From positions 62,001-126,000 of the forward strand of contig NZ_JAUGQQ010000005.1 of NCBI RefSeq assembly GCF_030410135.1: a DNA stretch of 64,000 nt, in the 5' to 3' direction. Made by a program: the position numbers and the translations under genes. Positions 51,391 to 61,192 of this stretch are shown one piece after another; the stretch's first letter is position 1; each line of letters opens with the position of its first letter. The DNA is from Aequorivita aurantiaca. Lineage in GTDB: Bacteria > Bacteroidota > Bacteroidia > Flavobacteriales > Flavobacteriaceae. Under the pieces are notes generated by a model. That model was not told where the DNA came from, ran no database searches, and saw only the letters and a list, made by a program, of their open reading frames with translations.

Positions 51391-54021
51391 ATGGCTTTAG
51401 CTACAAAATATAATGCAAAAGAGATTGAAAATAAATGGTATAGCTACTGGATGGAAAACAAATATTTCCATTCAGAAGTTGACGATAGAACGCCATATAC
51501 CATCGTCATTCCACCGCCAAATGTTACCGGAGTTTTGCACATGGGCCATATGCTTAACAATACGTTGCAGGATGTTTTGATCCGTCGTGCACGGTTGCAA
51601 GGGTTTAACGCCTGTTGGGTGCCGGGTACGGACCATGCTTCCATTGCAACCGAGGCTAAAGTAGTAGCAAAATTAAAGGCGGAAGGTATTGATAAATCCA
51701 CACTTTCCCGCGAACAGTTTTTAGAGCACGCCTGGGAGTGGACCCACAAACACGGCGGAATTATACTGGAGCAGCTTAAAAAATTAGGTGCCTCATGCGA
51801 TTGGGATCGAACAAAATTTACGATGGACGAAGAAATGTCAGCCTCCGTAATCAAAGTTTTCGTTGATTTATACCGAAAAGGAAACATCTACCGCGGTTAC
51901 CGAATGGTTAACTGGGATCCGCAAGCTAAGACTACTCTTTCCGACGAAGAGGTTATTTATGAAGAAAAACAGGGTAATCTCTATTACCTAAACTATAAAA
52001 TTGACGGCAGTAGCGATACTTTAACAATAGCAACCACACGCCCCGAAACTATTTTGGGAGATACTGCAATCTGCATCAACCCCAGTGACGAGCGATTTGC
52101 ACATCTCCGTGGCAAAAAAGCAATCGTTCCCGTTTGCAACCGTGTTATTCCCATTATTGAAGATGAATACGTAGATGTGGAATTTGGTACCGGATGTCTA
52201 AAAGTTACTCCGGCCCACGATGAAAATGACAAAATGCTGGGCGATAGGCACAACCTAGAAATTGTAGATATTCTAAATGACGACGGTTCCCTAAACAGTT
52301 TCGGTCTTCATTATGAAGGAAAGGATCGTTTTGTGGTGAGAAAAGAAATCATAAAAGAGCTCGAGGAAATGGGTGCAGTTTTAAAAATTGAAACCCATAT
52401 GCACAAGGTTGGCACAAGTGAAAGAACAGGCGCGGTGATTGAACCGAAACTAAGCGACCAATGGTTTCTAAAAATGAAGGAACTTGCGCAGCCGGCTTTA
52501 GATGCCGTGCTGGAAAAGGATGTAAATCTTGTTCCGGAAAAATTCCTAAACACCTATCGCCATTGGATGGAAAACGTTCGCGATTGGAACATCTCCCGAC
52601 AACTTTGGTGGGGCCAGCAAATTCCAGCCTATTTTTATGGCGATGGAAAGGAAGACTTTGTAGTTGCCGAAACGATTGAAGAAGCGCTTCAATTAGCAAA
52701 AGAAAGGACCAACAACCAACAACTAACCACCAGCAACCTAAAGCAAGATCCCGATGCCCTCGACACTTGGTTTTCATCCTGGCTGTGGCCCATCAGCGTT
52801 TTCAATGGAATTTTGGAGCCAAACAATAAAGAAATAAATTATTACTACCCAACTAATGATTTGGTTACTGCTCCCGAAATTCTATTTTTTTGGGTTGCGC
52901 GAATGATTATCGCGGGCTATGAATATAGAAACGAAAAGCCTTTCACCAATGTGTATTTAACTGGAATCGTGCGCGACAAGCAGCGCCGCAAAATGAGCAA
53001 ATCCTTAGGCAATTCCCCCGATCCCTTGGAGCTAATTGAAAAATATGGCGCCGATGGTGTGCGGGTGGGAATGCTTTTAAGCTCGCCCGCCGGAAACGAT
53101 TTAATGTTCGATGAGGATTTGTGCAAACAGGGGAGTGCTTTCGTAAATAAAATATGGAATGCATATAGATTAATCAATGGTTGGGAGGTTGATATCGAAA
53201 AAGAGCAATCGGAAAGCGATGTTATCGCCATAAAATGGTACCGAAGCAAATTTAAAAAAACACTTGCCGAAATTGAGGACCATTACAGCAAATACCGTAT
53301 TAGTGACGCGTTGATGGCCACCTATAGGTTGGTGTGGGACGATTTCTGTTCATGGCTGTTGGAAATGGTAAAACCACCTTTCGGAGAAAAAATATCTGAA
53401 AAAACCTATTTGGAAGTCATTTCACTTTTGGAAGATAATCTTAAAATTCTGCATCCATTTGTGCCATTTGTTTCAGAAGAAATCTGGCAGCACATTGCCC
53501 AGCGCGATATTTCTGAAGCGTTGATTATTTCGGAATGGCCGAAAACTGAGCGTTTTGATGATAAAATCATTAAAGATTTCGAATTTGCTTCCGAAGTAAT
53601 TTCAGGAATCCGCACAATTCGTAAAGAAAAGAACATTTCATTTAAAGAAACCATGGCACTGTCAGTGCTTAACAATGAAAATTTTTCAAAAGCTTTTGAT
53701 GCCGTAATTTCCAAATTGGGAAATATTTCAGAATTGAACAATATTTCTGAAAAACTGGATGGGGCTCTTACTTTCCGCGTTAAAAGCAACGAATATTTCA
53801 TTCCTATTGCGGGCGCTATAAACGTGGAAGAAGAACGCGCAAAACTTTCCGAAGAATTAAAATACACTGAGGGTTTTCTAAAAAGTGTGCAAGGCAAGCT
53901 GAAAAACGAACGTTTTGTGAGTGGCGCGCCCGAGCAAGTAGTGGCTTTGGAAAAGCAAAAAGAGGCAGATGCACTCGCCAAAATTGAAACGCTGAAGGCG
54001 AGTTTGGTGAACCTTCGGTAA
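51391..54021 (+). CDS. valS: Valine--tRNA ligase
   Basis: 876 residues from the ATG at 51391 (MALATKYNAKEIENKW). Class I synthetase: HIGH-type HMGH at 50-53 (PPPNVTGVLHMGH), the tRNA-editing CP1 domain (TTRPETILGDTAI), DTWFSSWLWP, KMSKS at 534-538, and the C-terminal coiled-coil arm (LSEELKYTEGFLKSVQGKL) typical of ValRS. A short Asn/Gln/Thr-rich stretch (TNNQQLTTSNLKQ) lies before DPDALDTWFSS. Charges tRNA-Val. Confidence 0.97.
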   Translation: MALATKYNAKEIENKWYSYWMENKYFHSEVDDRTPYTIVIPPPNVTGVLHMGHMLNNTLQDVLIRRARLQGFNACWVPGTDHASIATEAKVVAKLKAEGIDKSTLSREQFLEHAWEWTHKHGGIILEQLKKLGASCDWDRTKFTMDEEMSASVIKVFVDLYRKGNIYRGYRMVNWDPQAKTTLSDEEVIYEEKQGNLYYLNYKIDGSSDTLTIATTRPETILGDTAICINPSDERFAHLRGKKAIVPVCNRVIPIIEDEYVDVEFGTGCLKVTPAHDENDKMLGDRHNLEIVDILNDDGSLNSFGLHYEGKDRFVVRKEIIKELEEMGAVLKIETHMHKVGTSERTGAVIEPKLSDQWFLKMKELAQPALDAVLEKDVNLVPEKFLNTYRHWMENVRDWNISRQLWWGQQIPAYFYGDGKEDFVVAETIEEALQLAKERTNNQQLTTSNLKQDPDALDTWFSSWLWPISVFNGILEPNNKEINYYYPTNDLVTAPEILFFWVARMIIAGYEYRNEKPFTNVYLTGIVRDKQRRKMSKSLGNSPDPLELIEKYGADGVRVGMLLSSPAGNDLMFDEDLCKQGSAFVNKIWNAYRLINGWEVDIEKEQSESDVIAIKWYRSKFKKTLAEIEDHYSKYRISDALMATYRLVWDDFCSWLLEMVKPPFGEKISEKTYLEVISLLEDNLKILHPFVPFVSEEIWQHIAQRDISEALIISEWPKTERFDDKIIKDFEFASEVISGIRTIRKEKNISFKETMALSVLNNENFSKAFDAVISKLGNISELNNISEKLDGALTFRVKSNEYFIPIAGAINVEEERAKLSEELKYTEGFLKSVQGKLKNERFVSGAPEQVVALEKQKEADALAKIETLKASLVNLR

Positions 54022-54084
54022 ATTATACTGCCGTTAAAAATTCTTAATTTGTTGTAAATCAAGGTTAATTGTTATCTATTAAAA

Positions 54085-54092
54085 TATTTTTG
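54085..54092 (+). promoter_or_regulatory. -7 promoter box for coiled-coil small gene
   Basis: TATTTTTG matches TAnnTTTG, 30 bases upstream of the ATG at 54123. Confidence 0.42.
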
Positions 54093-54122
54093 CCCTTAAC
54101 TTGTTCGGAAATTTGAACAATT

Positions 54123-54365
54123 ATGGATCAAGCAAAGTATAATGAAATGGAAAAGATGCTCCATAAACTGGAGGACATTAAAAACAGTCAGAAAAGTATT
54201 ATCGACAAAATAAACCACGTAATTACTGACCTCTTCCAACATCCGGATAAGGATTTGGAAACAGCAATGGAAGAGGCGCATGAGCGGGCATCAGAAAATG
54301 TGGAGCGAATTCGGGAGGCGATCGAGGATTATGAAATAAAGTTTAATAAAGCGCAGCAGTCCTAA
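54123..54365 (+). CDS. Small coiled-coil protein of unknown function
   Basis: 80 residues, almost wholly helical and charged (NEMEKMLHKLEDIKNSQKS; METAMEEAHERASE-type spacing), with a Pro-Asp break near residue 41 (FQHPDKDLE) that suggests two helices forming a hairpin. No cysteines, no membrane segment. It has its own promoter box. Convergent with the ACBP gene, 1 base between stops. I do not recognise a family. Confidence 0.68.
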   Translation: MDQAKYNEMEKMLHKLEDIKNSQKSIIDKINHVITDLFQHPDKDLETAMEEAHERASENVERIREAIEDYEIKFNKAQQS

Positions 54366-54366
54366 T

Positions 54367-54633
54367 TTATTTTCTATAAAGAAAATATTGGTTTACCGCC
54401 TCAATGTAGAGTTGTTTAGCTTCATCTTCAGAAAGTCCCCGGGTTTGGAAAAGCGCGTTCGTTTTAAAAGCAGATATGTGGGGTTTGCCGCCACTGGGAA
54501 TATCGGCATCATTTGTGGCTCGCTTATAATAAGCGTAAAGCCGCAACAAAATGTCAGCGGGAAACGGCTCGGTGTGCTCATTTATGCTTTGCACGGCTTT
54601 TCTAAATGCAATTTCGAGCTCTTCTGATGTCAT
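54367..54633 (-). CDS. Acyl-CoA-binding protein
   Basis: 88 residues, the usual ACBP size. Four-helix features: LEIAFRKAVQSIN, the ligand-site motif LLRLYAYYKRATNDAD near residues 30-45, and LSEDEAKQLYIEAVNQ. Binds long-chain acyl-CoA esters in the cytoplasm. Its ATG overlaps the psd stop (TAATG), coupling it to phospholipid synthesis genes. The usual KWDAW segment reads HISAFKT, a drift common in bacterial members. Confidence 0.88.
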   Translation of the reverse strand: MTSEELEIAFRKAVQSINEHTEPFPADILLRLYAYYKRATNDADIPSGGKPHISAFKTNALFQTRGLSEDEAKQLYIEAVNQYFLYRK

Positions 54634-55283
54634 TACTTTTCGGCAATTATGGAAATTCCACCTTTCACTTTTTGATTTAGTGCGACTTTAATATTAGCGT
54701 CGAGTGGAAGAAAAATATCCACTCGGGATCCAAATTTTATAAAGCCACTGTCCGAAGCCTGTTCCACTTGTTGGTTTACTTCGGCATAGTTTACAATTCG
54801 CTTTGCCATTGCCCCAGCAATCTGGCGAAAGAGAACGTCTCCAAAAGATTTATTATTTACTACTACTGTTGTTCGTTCGTTCTCCTCTGAGGATTTTGGA
54901 TGCCACGCCACTAAAAATTTACCCGGATGGTATTTGCTAAAAACTACTTTTCCGCCCACGGGATATCGGGTTACGTGCACATTTATGGGACTCATAAAGA
55001 CTGAGACCTGCAATCTTTTATCATTAAAATACTCTGGTTCAAAAACCTCTTCAATCACCACGACTTTTCCGTCAACCGATGAAAGTATAGTGTCCGGTTG
55101 GACCAAAAAGTTGCGCTTTGGATTTCTGAAAAATTGAAGTATTAATAAAAGCAGTATTATTAATGAAATTATAATGCCGCCGCGAAGGGTTGTATTATCT
55201 ATGAACACATTCGCCAATAGGCTTAGCCCAATAACAATTACCAGCGCTATAAAAATAATTTTAAAACCTTCTTTATGAAACAT
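54633..55283 (-). CDS. psd: Phosphatidylserine decarboxylase proenzyme
   Basis: 216 residues from the ATG at 55283 (a TTG at 55292 is also in frame). Short archaeal/Bacteroidota-type PSD: two N-terminal membrane helices (about 7-25 and 33-50), IVSSVDGKV-type segment (TILSSVDGKV), FMSPINVHVTRYPVGG, HPKSSEENER and the self-cleavage motif FGSRVD near residue 188, whose Ser would become the pyruvoyl group. Makes phosphatidylethanolamine. Overlaps cdsA by 11 bases and ACBP by one. Confidence 0.92.
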   Translation of the reverse strand: MFHKEGFKIIFIALVIVIGLSLLANVFIDNTTLRGGIIISLIILLLLILQFFRNPKRNFLVQPDTILSSVDGKVVVIEEVFEPEYFNDKRLQVSVFMSPINVHVTRYPVGGKVVFSKYHPGKFLVAWHPKSSEENERTTVVVNNKSFGDVLFRQIAGAMAKRIVNYAEVNQQVEQASDSGFIKFGSRVDIFLPLDANIKVALNQKVKGGISIIAEK

Positions 55284-56106
55284 TGTCAACAATTAATAAA
55301 AATGCATAAATAAACGGACTTGCATAAATAATGCTATCCAATCGGTCATACAGGCCACCATGTCCTGGCATAATAATGCCACTGTCTTTCACCCCAGCTT
55401 GTCTTTTGAATTTTGACTGGATCAAATCCCCAATGGTTCCAAAAATCGATATCAATATGGCGAGCGACACCCAAATCCAAAGTGGGTAACGTTCGGCGTC
55501 CATGGGAATAAAATTCTCCAGCACCTTAAAGATAACAAATCCCGCCATAACAGCACCGATCATGCCACCCACAAAACCTTCAATGGTTTTTTTTGGTGAA
55601 ATGCGTTCCAAAAGTTTATGCCTTCCCAGATTTTTACCAACCAAAAAGGCAAATGTGTCATTACTCCAAACCAGTATAAAAACTGCAACAATCAATTCTG
55701 GTTTGAAGGGACCGTCAATATCCATGATTGGTATAAGCGTAAGAAAAACGAACCCGCTGATAATGTAGAATACGACAGTGATATATTTTTTCTTCTCGAA
55801 CATTGGGATTTTGCTGGTCCAAAGCACATCCTTTAAAAGAAAGAGATTCACGAAGCCACTTAAAATCAATAGAAGATACACGGCATTGTCGGCAAAAACG
55901 TCATAGCTCAAAAAATAAAATGCCGCAGCAAGAAGGAAGTAGGCTAGATAACTGGTTAAATGTACGAGCTTTAAATATTCACTTAAAGTAATGACGGCAA
56001 GTACGAAAAAAAGACCCATAAACCACTCGCGCGAAGTGAACATTGCAAAAATGATGATCGAAATGTATAATACGCCCGATATGGTGCGCACAAGAATTTC
56101 CTTCAT
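55273..56106 (-). CDS. cdsA: Phosphatidate cytidylyltransferase
   Basis: 277 residues from the ATG at 56106. About seven to eight membrane helices; the CDP signature is complete (ISPKKTIEGFVGGM, then GDLIQSKFKRQAGVKDSG and PGHGGLYDRLDS). Forms CDP-diacylglycerol, the branch point for PE and acidic phospholipids. Upstream LUD gene ends 1 base before, psd overlaps downstream by 11 bases: a tight operon. Confidence 0.95.
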   Translation of the reverse strand: MKEILVRTISGVLYISIIIFAMFTSREWFMGLFFVLAVITLSEYLKLVHLTSYLAYFLLAAAFYFLSYDVFADNAVYLLLILSGFVNLFLLKDVLWTSKIPMFEKKKYITVVFYIISGFVFLTLIPIMDIDGPFKPELIVAVFILVWSNDTFAFLVGKNLGRHKLLERISPKKTIEGFVGGMIGAVMAGFVIFKVLENFIPMDAERYPLWIWVSLAILISIFGTIGDLIQSKFKRQAGVKDSGIIMPGHGGLYDRLDSIIYASPFIYAFLLIVDNVS

Positions 56107-56107
56107 A

Positions 56108-56719
56108 TTATAAGTCTTCCAGTAGCAACAAATATAGGTTTTTTGTGCTACTTCCATAACTCATAAAATCCTTTTCTTTTTCGGTTTCAAAGTCTTGAAT
56201 GGTAGTAATGTTACTCGGAATGTAACCGGAACTTTGGTTTTTAATTATCCGTAAGCCTTCACTAATGGAATCAACAATTTGGCTTGTTGTTGCGAAAATA
56301 ATAATGTTTGCAGGAAGCTCATTCAGTTTCTTTTCCTTTATTTGGTTTGAAGAAAGCAGGATTGAACCGTTGTTCGAAACTAAGGATTCACAAGATGAAA
56401 GAAAAAATTTGGAATCCGATTTTTTGGTAAAGTTGAGGTTGAAGCCATCAAATTTTTGGGAAAGCAAATCGTTCACGCAAAAAACATCCTGCTCGTACCA
56501 ATCATTTTCCAACATAATATTGTCAAATGCTTCGCTTACTTCCTCCCAATTCTCGCAATAAATAAATTTGCCACCGTTATTTTTGAAATTATAGGTGAAT
56601 TTTTCGTCAATGGGAAGTTTCTGTTCGGGATAATAAGTGCTGTGATCGGCTTTCTCGGCACGTTTGGCCTTCTCTTCCGACTTATAATTAGGGTTTAAAA
56701 GTCTTTTAAATAGACTCAT
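56108..56719 (-). CDS. LUD-domain protein (LutC-like)
   Basis: 203 residues. N-terminal basic segment (MSLFKRLLNPNYKSEEKAKR), then a LUD fold with VFCVNDLLSQKF, ESLVSNNGSILLSSNQIKE, IIIFATTSQIVDSISEGL and the C-terminal SSTKNLYLLLLEDL. The LUD domain of LutB/LutC acts in lactate oxidation, but here it stands alone between ftsH and cdsA, with 1 base to cdsA. No lut cluster is nearby, so a lactate role is uncertain. Confidence 0.82.
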   Translation of the reverse strand: MSLFKRLLNPNYKSEEKAKRAEKADHSTYYPEQKLPIDEKFTYNFKNNGGKFIYCENWEEVSEAFDNIMLENDWYEQDVFCVNDLLSQKFDGFNLNFTKKSDSKFFLSSCESLVSNNGSILLSSNQIKEKKLNELPANIIIFATTSQIVDSISEGLRIIKNQSSGYIPSNITTIQDFETEKEKDFMSYGSSTKNLYLLLLEDL

Positions 56720-56827
56720 TTATAAAGAATTGAGGAGTTCAAAATCTGTTATACCTCAAATATATAAAATCTATACTGAAGTTGTTACCAAAAAAGTTTT
56801 ATTATGAATTCAAAAAAGTGGCAACAA

Positions 56828-58783
56828 TTATGTTGTTGCCACTCTGGTTGCTGCCTCTGGTGTCTCGAACGGACGATCACCAAAAATACTTTGAAGGTTG
56901 TCCTTAAATATCACTTCTTTTTCTAGCAATACGTTCGCTAATTCTGTCAATTTATCCTTGTTTTCTTCCAGAATTCTTACAGCACGTTCGTATTGTTCCT
57001 CGATCAATTTTGAAATTTCCTTATCTATTAGTTCGGCGGTTTTTTCGCTATATGGTTTGCTGAAGTTATATTCCGATTGACCGCTGCTATCATAATAGGT
57101 TAAATTCCCTATCTTTTCATTTAAGCCATAAATGGTGACCATGGCTCTCGCTTGTTTTGTAACTTTTTCAAGGTCACTCAAAGCTCCCGTTGAAATTCGG
57201 TTGAATATTACTTTCTCCGCTGCTCGACCTCCCAGTGCTGAGCACATTTCGTCTAACATTTGTTCTGGGTGGATAATTAATCTTTCTTCGGGTAAATACC
57301 AGGCAGCGCCCAATGATTGTCCACGAGGCACAATGGTTACTTTTACCAAAGGGGCAGCGTGCTCGAGCATCCAACTAACCGTTGCATGACCGGCTTCGTG
57401 AAAGGCGATGGCACGTTTTTCGTCCATTGTCATTATTTTGTTTTTCTTCTCAAGCCCGCCCACAATTCTATCAACGGCATCTAAAAAGTCTTGTCTTCCA
57501 ACAGATTTTTTACCGTTTCGGGCTGCTATCAGCGCTGCTTCGTTACAGACATTTGCGATGTCTGCTCCAGAAAAACCTGGCGTTTGCTTTGAAAGAAAAT
57601 CGGTGTCAAGTTCTTCGTCTTTTTTGATTGGGCGCAAATGCACTTCAAAAATTTCCTTGCGCTCGCGAACATCCGGAAGGTCCACATAAATCTGTCGGTC
57701 AAAACGGCCGGCGCGCATCAAAGCTTTGTCCAAAACGTCTGCACGGTTGGTTGCCGCAAGTACGATTACATTGGTATTGGTTCCAAAACCGTCCATTTCT
57801 GTCAGAAGCTGGTTTAAGGTATTTTCTCGTTCATCATTGCTTCCCGAGAAATTATTTTTACCGCGGGCGCGGCCAATGGCGTCAATTTCATCAATAAAAA
57901 TAATGGCGGGCGATTTGTCTTTCGCTTGTTTAAAAAGATCACGCACACGTGAAGCTCCCACACCCACAAACATTTCCACAAAATCAGAACCCGAGAGTGA
58001 GAAGAATGGAACTTGTGCTTCGCCTGCTACTGCTCTAGCCAACAAGGTCTTACCTGTTCCGGGAGGTCCTACCAATAAGGCGCCTTTCGGAATTTTACCT
58101 CCAAGAGATGTATATTTATCTGGCTGTTTAAGAAAATCCACAATTTCTTGGACCTCTTCCTTAGCACCTTCTAATCCTGCAACATCTTTAAAAGTGGTTT
58201 TTACGTCAATTTTTTCATCAAAAAGCTTTGCTTTGGATTTACCAATATTAAAGAGTTGGCCACCTGCACCGCCGCCGGCACCGGATGACATTCTACGCAT
58301 AATGAAAATCCAGATTGCAATAATGATAACGAACGGTAAAACGCCCATTAGTATATCGCCCCACACGTTATTGTCGGTTTCAAAATTCAAGGGAGTAGTA
58401 AGGCCATTTTCAGCCTTTATTTCCTGAAAATCTTTTTGAAAAAGCTGAAGGTCCCCAAATTCAAATTCATAATCTGGGTCATTCTGGCCTGGAGATAAAA
58501 ATGAAGGAGTGTTCTCTTTTTTAGAATGGACTTCCTTCTGTTTCGCAGCATCCGTCAAATAAACTTTTGCAATTTTTTTATTGATGATGTCTACTTTTTC
58601 AACATCACCATTTTTCAAAAATTCCTCAAATTTTGCCTGGTTCGTTTTTTGAGGTTGCGACCAACTGCCACCACCAAATATCTGAATGGCAAAAAACAAC
58701 ATTATTATTGCCGCATAAATCCAGTAATAATTAGGTCTGGGCTTTTTGGAATCGTTCTTTTTATTTTTATTTTCTTCGGCCAT
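56828..58783 (-). CDS. ftsH: ATP-dependent zinc metalloprotease FtsH
   Basis: 651 residues. Membrane helices at about 20-36 and 143-163 bracket a periplasmic domain; AAA+ core with Walker A GPPGTGKT at 239-246, Walker B IIFIDEID (294-301), pore loop MFVGVG and SRH AGRFDRQ; protease site HEAGH at 462-466. Degrades membrane and short-lived cytoplasmic proteins. Follows rsfS by 15 bases. Confidence 0.97.
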   Translation of the reverse strand: MAEENKNKKNDSKKPRPNYYWIYAAIIMLFFAIQIFGGGSWSQPQKTNQAKFEEFLKNGDVEKVDIINKKIAKVYLTDAAKQKEVHSKKENTPSFLSPGQNDPDYEFEFGDLQLFQKDFQEIKAENGLTTPLNFETDNNVWGDILMGVLPFVIIIAIWIFIMRRMSSGAGGGAGGQLFNIGKSKAKLFDEKIDVKTTFKDVAGLEGAKEEVQEIVDFLKQPDKYTSLGGKIPKGALLVGPPGTGKTLLARAVAGEAQVPFFSLSGSDFVEMFVGVGASRVRDLFKQAKDKSPAIIFIDEIDAIGRARGKNNFSGSNDERENTLNQLLTEMDGFGTNTNVIVLAATNRADVLDKALMRAGRFDRQIYVDLPDVRERKEIFEVHLRPIKKDEELDTDFLSKQTPGFSGADIANVCNEAALIAARNGKKSVGRQDFLDAVDRIVGGLEKKNKIMTMDEKRAIAFHEAGHATVSWMLEHAAPLVKVTIVPRGQSLGAAWYLPEERLIIHPEQMLDEMCSALGGRAAEKVIFNRISTGALSDLEKVTKQARAMVTIYGLNEKIGNLTYYDSSGQSEYNFSKPYSEKTAELIDKEISKLIEEQYERAVRILEENKDKLTELANVLLEKEVIFKDNLQSIFGDRPFETPEAATRVATT

Positions 58784-58798
58784 ATGGCATTTTCCTTT

Positions 58799-59170
58799 TT
58801 AGTGTGTTGTTTCTATTTTAACCGATTTTGCATCGCCCCAAAGTCCCTCAATATCATAAAACTCGCGAATGTGCTTTTGAAAAACGTGCACAACCACGTG
58901 CACATAATCCATTAGTATCCACTCCGCGTTATCGCTGCCCTCAACGTGCCACGGTTTTTCCTTTAAAGCCTTGCTTACTGATTTTTGAACGGAATTCACA
59001 ATGGCATTTACCTGTGTGTTGGAAGTTCCATTGCATATTATAAAATAGTCACAAACGGTATTTTCTATATCTCTTAGGTCAAGAATTTCAATATCATTGC
59101 CCTTTACATCTTCAATCCCTCTTATTATTTGAGCAATAAGTTGATCTGGTTCTGCTTGTTTTTTCTGCAT
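58799..59170 (-). CDS. rsfS: Ribosomal silencing factor RsfS
   Basis: 123 residues. RsfS/Iojap features: NTVCDYFIICNGTSNTQVNAI, HVEGSDNAEWILMDYVHVVVHVF and REFYDIEGLW. Binds L14 of the 50S subunit and blocks joining with 30S under starvation. First gene of the rsfS-ftsH pair; divergent from birA. A -7 box lies 24 bases upstream. Confidence 0.94.
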   Translation of the reverse strand: MQKKQAEPDQLIAQIIRGIEDVKGNDIEILDLRDIENTVCDYFIICNGTSNTQVNAIVNSVQKSVSKALKEKPWHVEGSDNAEWILMDYVHVVVHVFQKHIREFYDIEGLWGDAKSVKIETTH

Positions 59171-59194
59171 TAATTATTTTTCTTTTCTTTTTCG

Positions 59195-59202
59195 CAAAGT
59201 TA
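59195..59202 (-). promoter_or_regulatory. -7 promoter box for rsfS-ftsH
   Basis: Minus strand TAACTTTG matches TAnnTTTG, 24 bases upstream of the rsfS ATG at 59170. Confidence 0.45.
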
Positions 59203-59259
59203 TTACTTTTTTGTTTCTTGAAACGCCTTAAAAGCGTAATACTAAACATATTTATCGAT

Positions 59260-59991
59260 TTGAACTTAATCAAACTTAGTGCCATCGATTCCACCAATTC
59301 CTACCTTAAAATATTGGCAAAGGAAACACGCGTGGATGACCGAACTGTAGTGATTGCGGAAAAACAAATTTCCGGTCGCGGACAAATGGGAAATGGGTGG
59401 GTTTCAAAAGAAGGTGAAAGCCTAACTTTCAGCATTTTTAAAGAGTTTGACGAATTGTTTGCTGATAACCAATTTATAATTTCAATGGCGGTTTCGCTTG
59501 GTATTTTGGAAGGATTCAAGCCATTAAATATTCCTAAAATTTCAATAAAATGGCCGAACGACATATTGTCAGCCAATAAAAAAATCGGTGGTATTTTAAT
59601 TGAAAATGTTTTGGAGGGTAGTAGGGTGAAACATTCAATAATTGGGATTGGTATTAATGTAAATGAAACCGTTTTCACCAATCTGCCTCAGGCAAGTTCC
59701 TTAAAATTGCAGACTGGAATTGATTTTAATTTGGATGAAGTATTTCAAATTATTTTAAAAAGCGTGTTCAACTATCTGAATAATCTTTCTGAAATAGATT
59801 TTTCTGAAATGAAACAGCTTTACCAAAAACATTTATTTAAAGGAAATAAAATTTCCGTATTTGAAAACCCCAACGGTTTTCGCTATAACGGAATTATAAG
59901 AGGGGTTTCCGATATGGGCGAACTTTTGATTGAAACGGAAAACACTGCAATTAAAAAATTTCAACTAAAAGAAGTCAAACTTATTTATTGA
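59260..59991 (+). CDS. birA: Biotin--[acetyl-CoA-carboxylase] ligase
   Basis: 243 residues from the TTG at 59260, which gives the family-like start LNLIKLSAIDSTNSY; the frame continues to another TTG at 59218 and neither start is certain. No helix-turn-helix domain, so it is a monofunctional ligase. Catalytic loop GRGQMGNGW, IKWPNDIL with the key Lys, KIGGILIE and a C-terminal SH3-like part (NGFRYNGIIRGV). Attaches biotin to the carboxyl carrier protein. Confidence 0.92.
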   Translation: MNLIKLSAIDSTNSYLKILAKETRVDDRTVVIAEKQISGRGQMGNGWVSKEGESLTFSIFKEFDELFADNQFIISMAVSLGILEGFKPLNIPKISIKWPNDILSANKKIGGILIENVLEGSRVKHSIIGIGINVNETVFTNLPQASSLKLQTGIDFNLDEVFQIILKSVFNYLNNLSEIDFSEMKQLYQKHLFKGNKISVFENPNGFRYNGIIRGVSDMGELLIETENTAIKKFQLKEVKLIY

Positions 59992-60009
59992 ATTACTTGT
60001 TTTGTCCGG

Positions 60010-60066
60010 TCGAGCGCAATCGATACTTTCTTTCAAAATAATAGATTACAGTTCCCGATTGCTCTC
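60010..60066. repeat. Degenerate inverted-repeat element
   Basis: TCGAGCGCAATCGATA at 60010-60025 and CCCGATTGCTCTCAAA on the right form an imperfect inverted pair, related to the element at 32602-32663. It fills the convergent gap between birA and the SRPBCC gene; a terminator role is possible but no T run follows. Confidence 0.55.
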
Positions 60067-60081
60067 AAACAGCCATAAAAC

Positions 60082-60474
60082 TTATATTTGCTCTAAATTC
60101 GATGCAAGTGTGTCAATAAATTTTGAAATTGGACCTTTTACCATCATCGCCATCATCATGTTGAATTCGCCTTCAAAATGCAATTCTACTGTTGAGGTAT
60201 TTTCAGAAACCTCCTGAATATTTGCAGTCAAAGAAAAGGGAATTTTATCACTGATTGCGCCCAAAACTACTTTGTTCGGTCTTTCAACCTCTTTTACTTC
60301 CAGCGCAATTTCGGGCATTCCCTTCAATGCAAAAACAAAAGATTTTTGGCCTAGTACTTCAAATTTACTGATGCTTTCTGGCATTAAAGTTTCAAAATTC
60401 TTTACATCGGTCAAAAAATCGCAAAGTTCGGCTGCGGATTTTTGTACGGTAACTTTTTTGCTATTCAATTTCAT
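60082..60474 (-). CDS. SRPBCC (START-like) family protein
   Basis: 130 residues, a helix-grip fold: VQKSAAELCDFLTDVKNFETLMPE at the N-terminus, alternating strands (KFEVLGQKSFVFALKG; IALEVKEVERPNKVVLGAI), and a C-terminal helix (GPISKFIDTLASNLEQI). Such proteins bind hydrophobic ligands; ligand unknown. Same strand as pyrE, 72 bases downstream, an order I recall from other flavobacteria. Confidence 0.82.
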   Translation of the reverse strand: MKLNSKKVTVQKSAAELCDFLTDVKNFETLMPESISKFEVLGQKSFVFALKGMPEIALEVKEVERPNKVVLGAISDKIPFSLTANIQEVSENTSTVELHFEGEFNMMMAMMVKGPISKFIDTLASNLEQI

Positions 60475-60546
60475 TGCTATATTTTTTATTCTTTATTGAT
60501 AAATTTTTTTGTGATTACGGGCAACTGCCATCGCCAATTGAACCCT

Positions 60547-61188
60547 TTATTGACCCCAAATTTGAGGATTTTTTCTCCACTGAGAAAGTAGCACCGCTTC
60601 TTCAGCATTGATATATTGGGATCTTTCGGCCTCTTGCAGCAACATTTCATAATTGCTCAATGTGTTCAAGGTAACATTCGCAGTTTTAAAATTTTCATCC
60701 GCAGTTTGAAAACCGTAACTGAAAATTGCAAGCATGCCCTTCACTTTTGCATTTGCTTCCTTCAATGCTTCTACGGCCATCAGACTGCTTTTTCCCGTAC
60801 TTATCAAATCTTCAACCACCACCACACTTGTGTTCGGTTCAAAATGGCCCTCAATTTTATTTTGGCGGCCGTGGCCTTTTGCCTCGGGCCGAACGTAGCA
60901 AAATGGAACGTTTAAATAATCGGCTACCAATGCGCCCATCCCGATGGCTCCGGTTGCAACGCCGGCAATCATTTCGGGCTTTCCGTAAAGTTTCTCAATT
61001 TGTTTTGCAAGGTTTTCGCGTATGTAATTTCGAATTATTGGATACGAAAGCGTGATGCGGTTGTCACAATAAATAGGGGATTTCCATCCCGATGCCCACG
61101 TAAATGGGTTTTGTGGTTGCAATTTAATTGCATTAATTTGCAGAAGTAAGGCAGCGGTTTTTTGCGCCGTTTCTTTGTTTAATATCAT
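60547..61188 (-). CDS. pyrE: Orotate phosphoribosyltransferase
   Basis: 213 residues from the ATG at 61188. Pyrimidine synthesis: orotate plus PRPP gives OMP. FTWASGWKSPIYCDNR (orotate/phosphate site), the catalytic loop YVRPEAKGHGRQN, and the PRPP motif VVVVEDLISTGKS near 115-130. Its -7 promoter box overlaps the start codon of the divergent Nudix gene, leaving 4 bases before the ATG. Confidence 0.95.
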   Translation of the reverse strand: MILNKETAQKTAALLLQINAIKLQPQNPFTWASGWKSPIYCDNRITLSYPIIRNYIRENLAKQIEKLYGKPEMIAGVATGAIGMGALVADYLNVPFCYVRPEAKGHGRQNKIEGHFEPNTSVVVVEDLISTGKSSLMAVEALKEANAKVKGMLAIFSYGFQTADENFKTANVTLNTLSNYEMLLQEAERSQYINAEEAVLLSQWRKNPQIWGQ

Positions 61189-61192
61189 TGTA

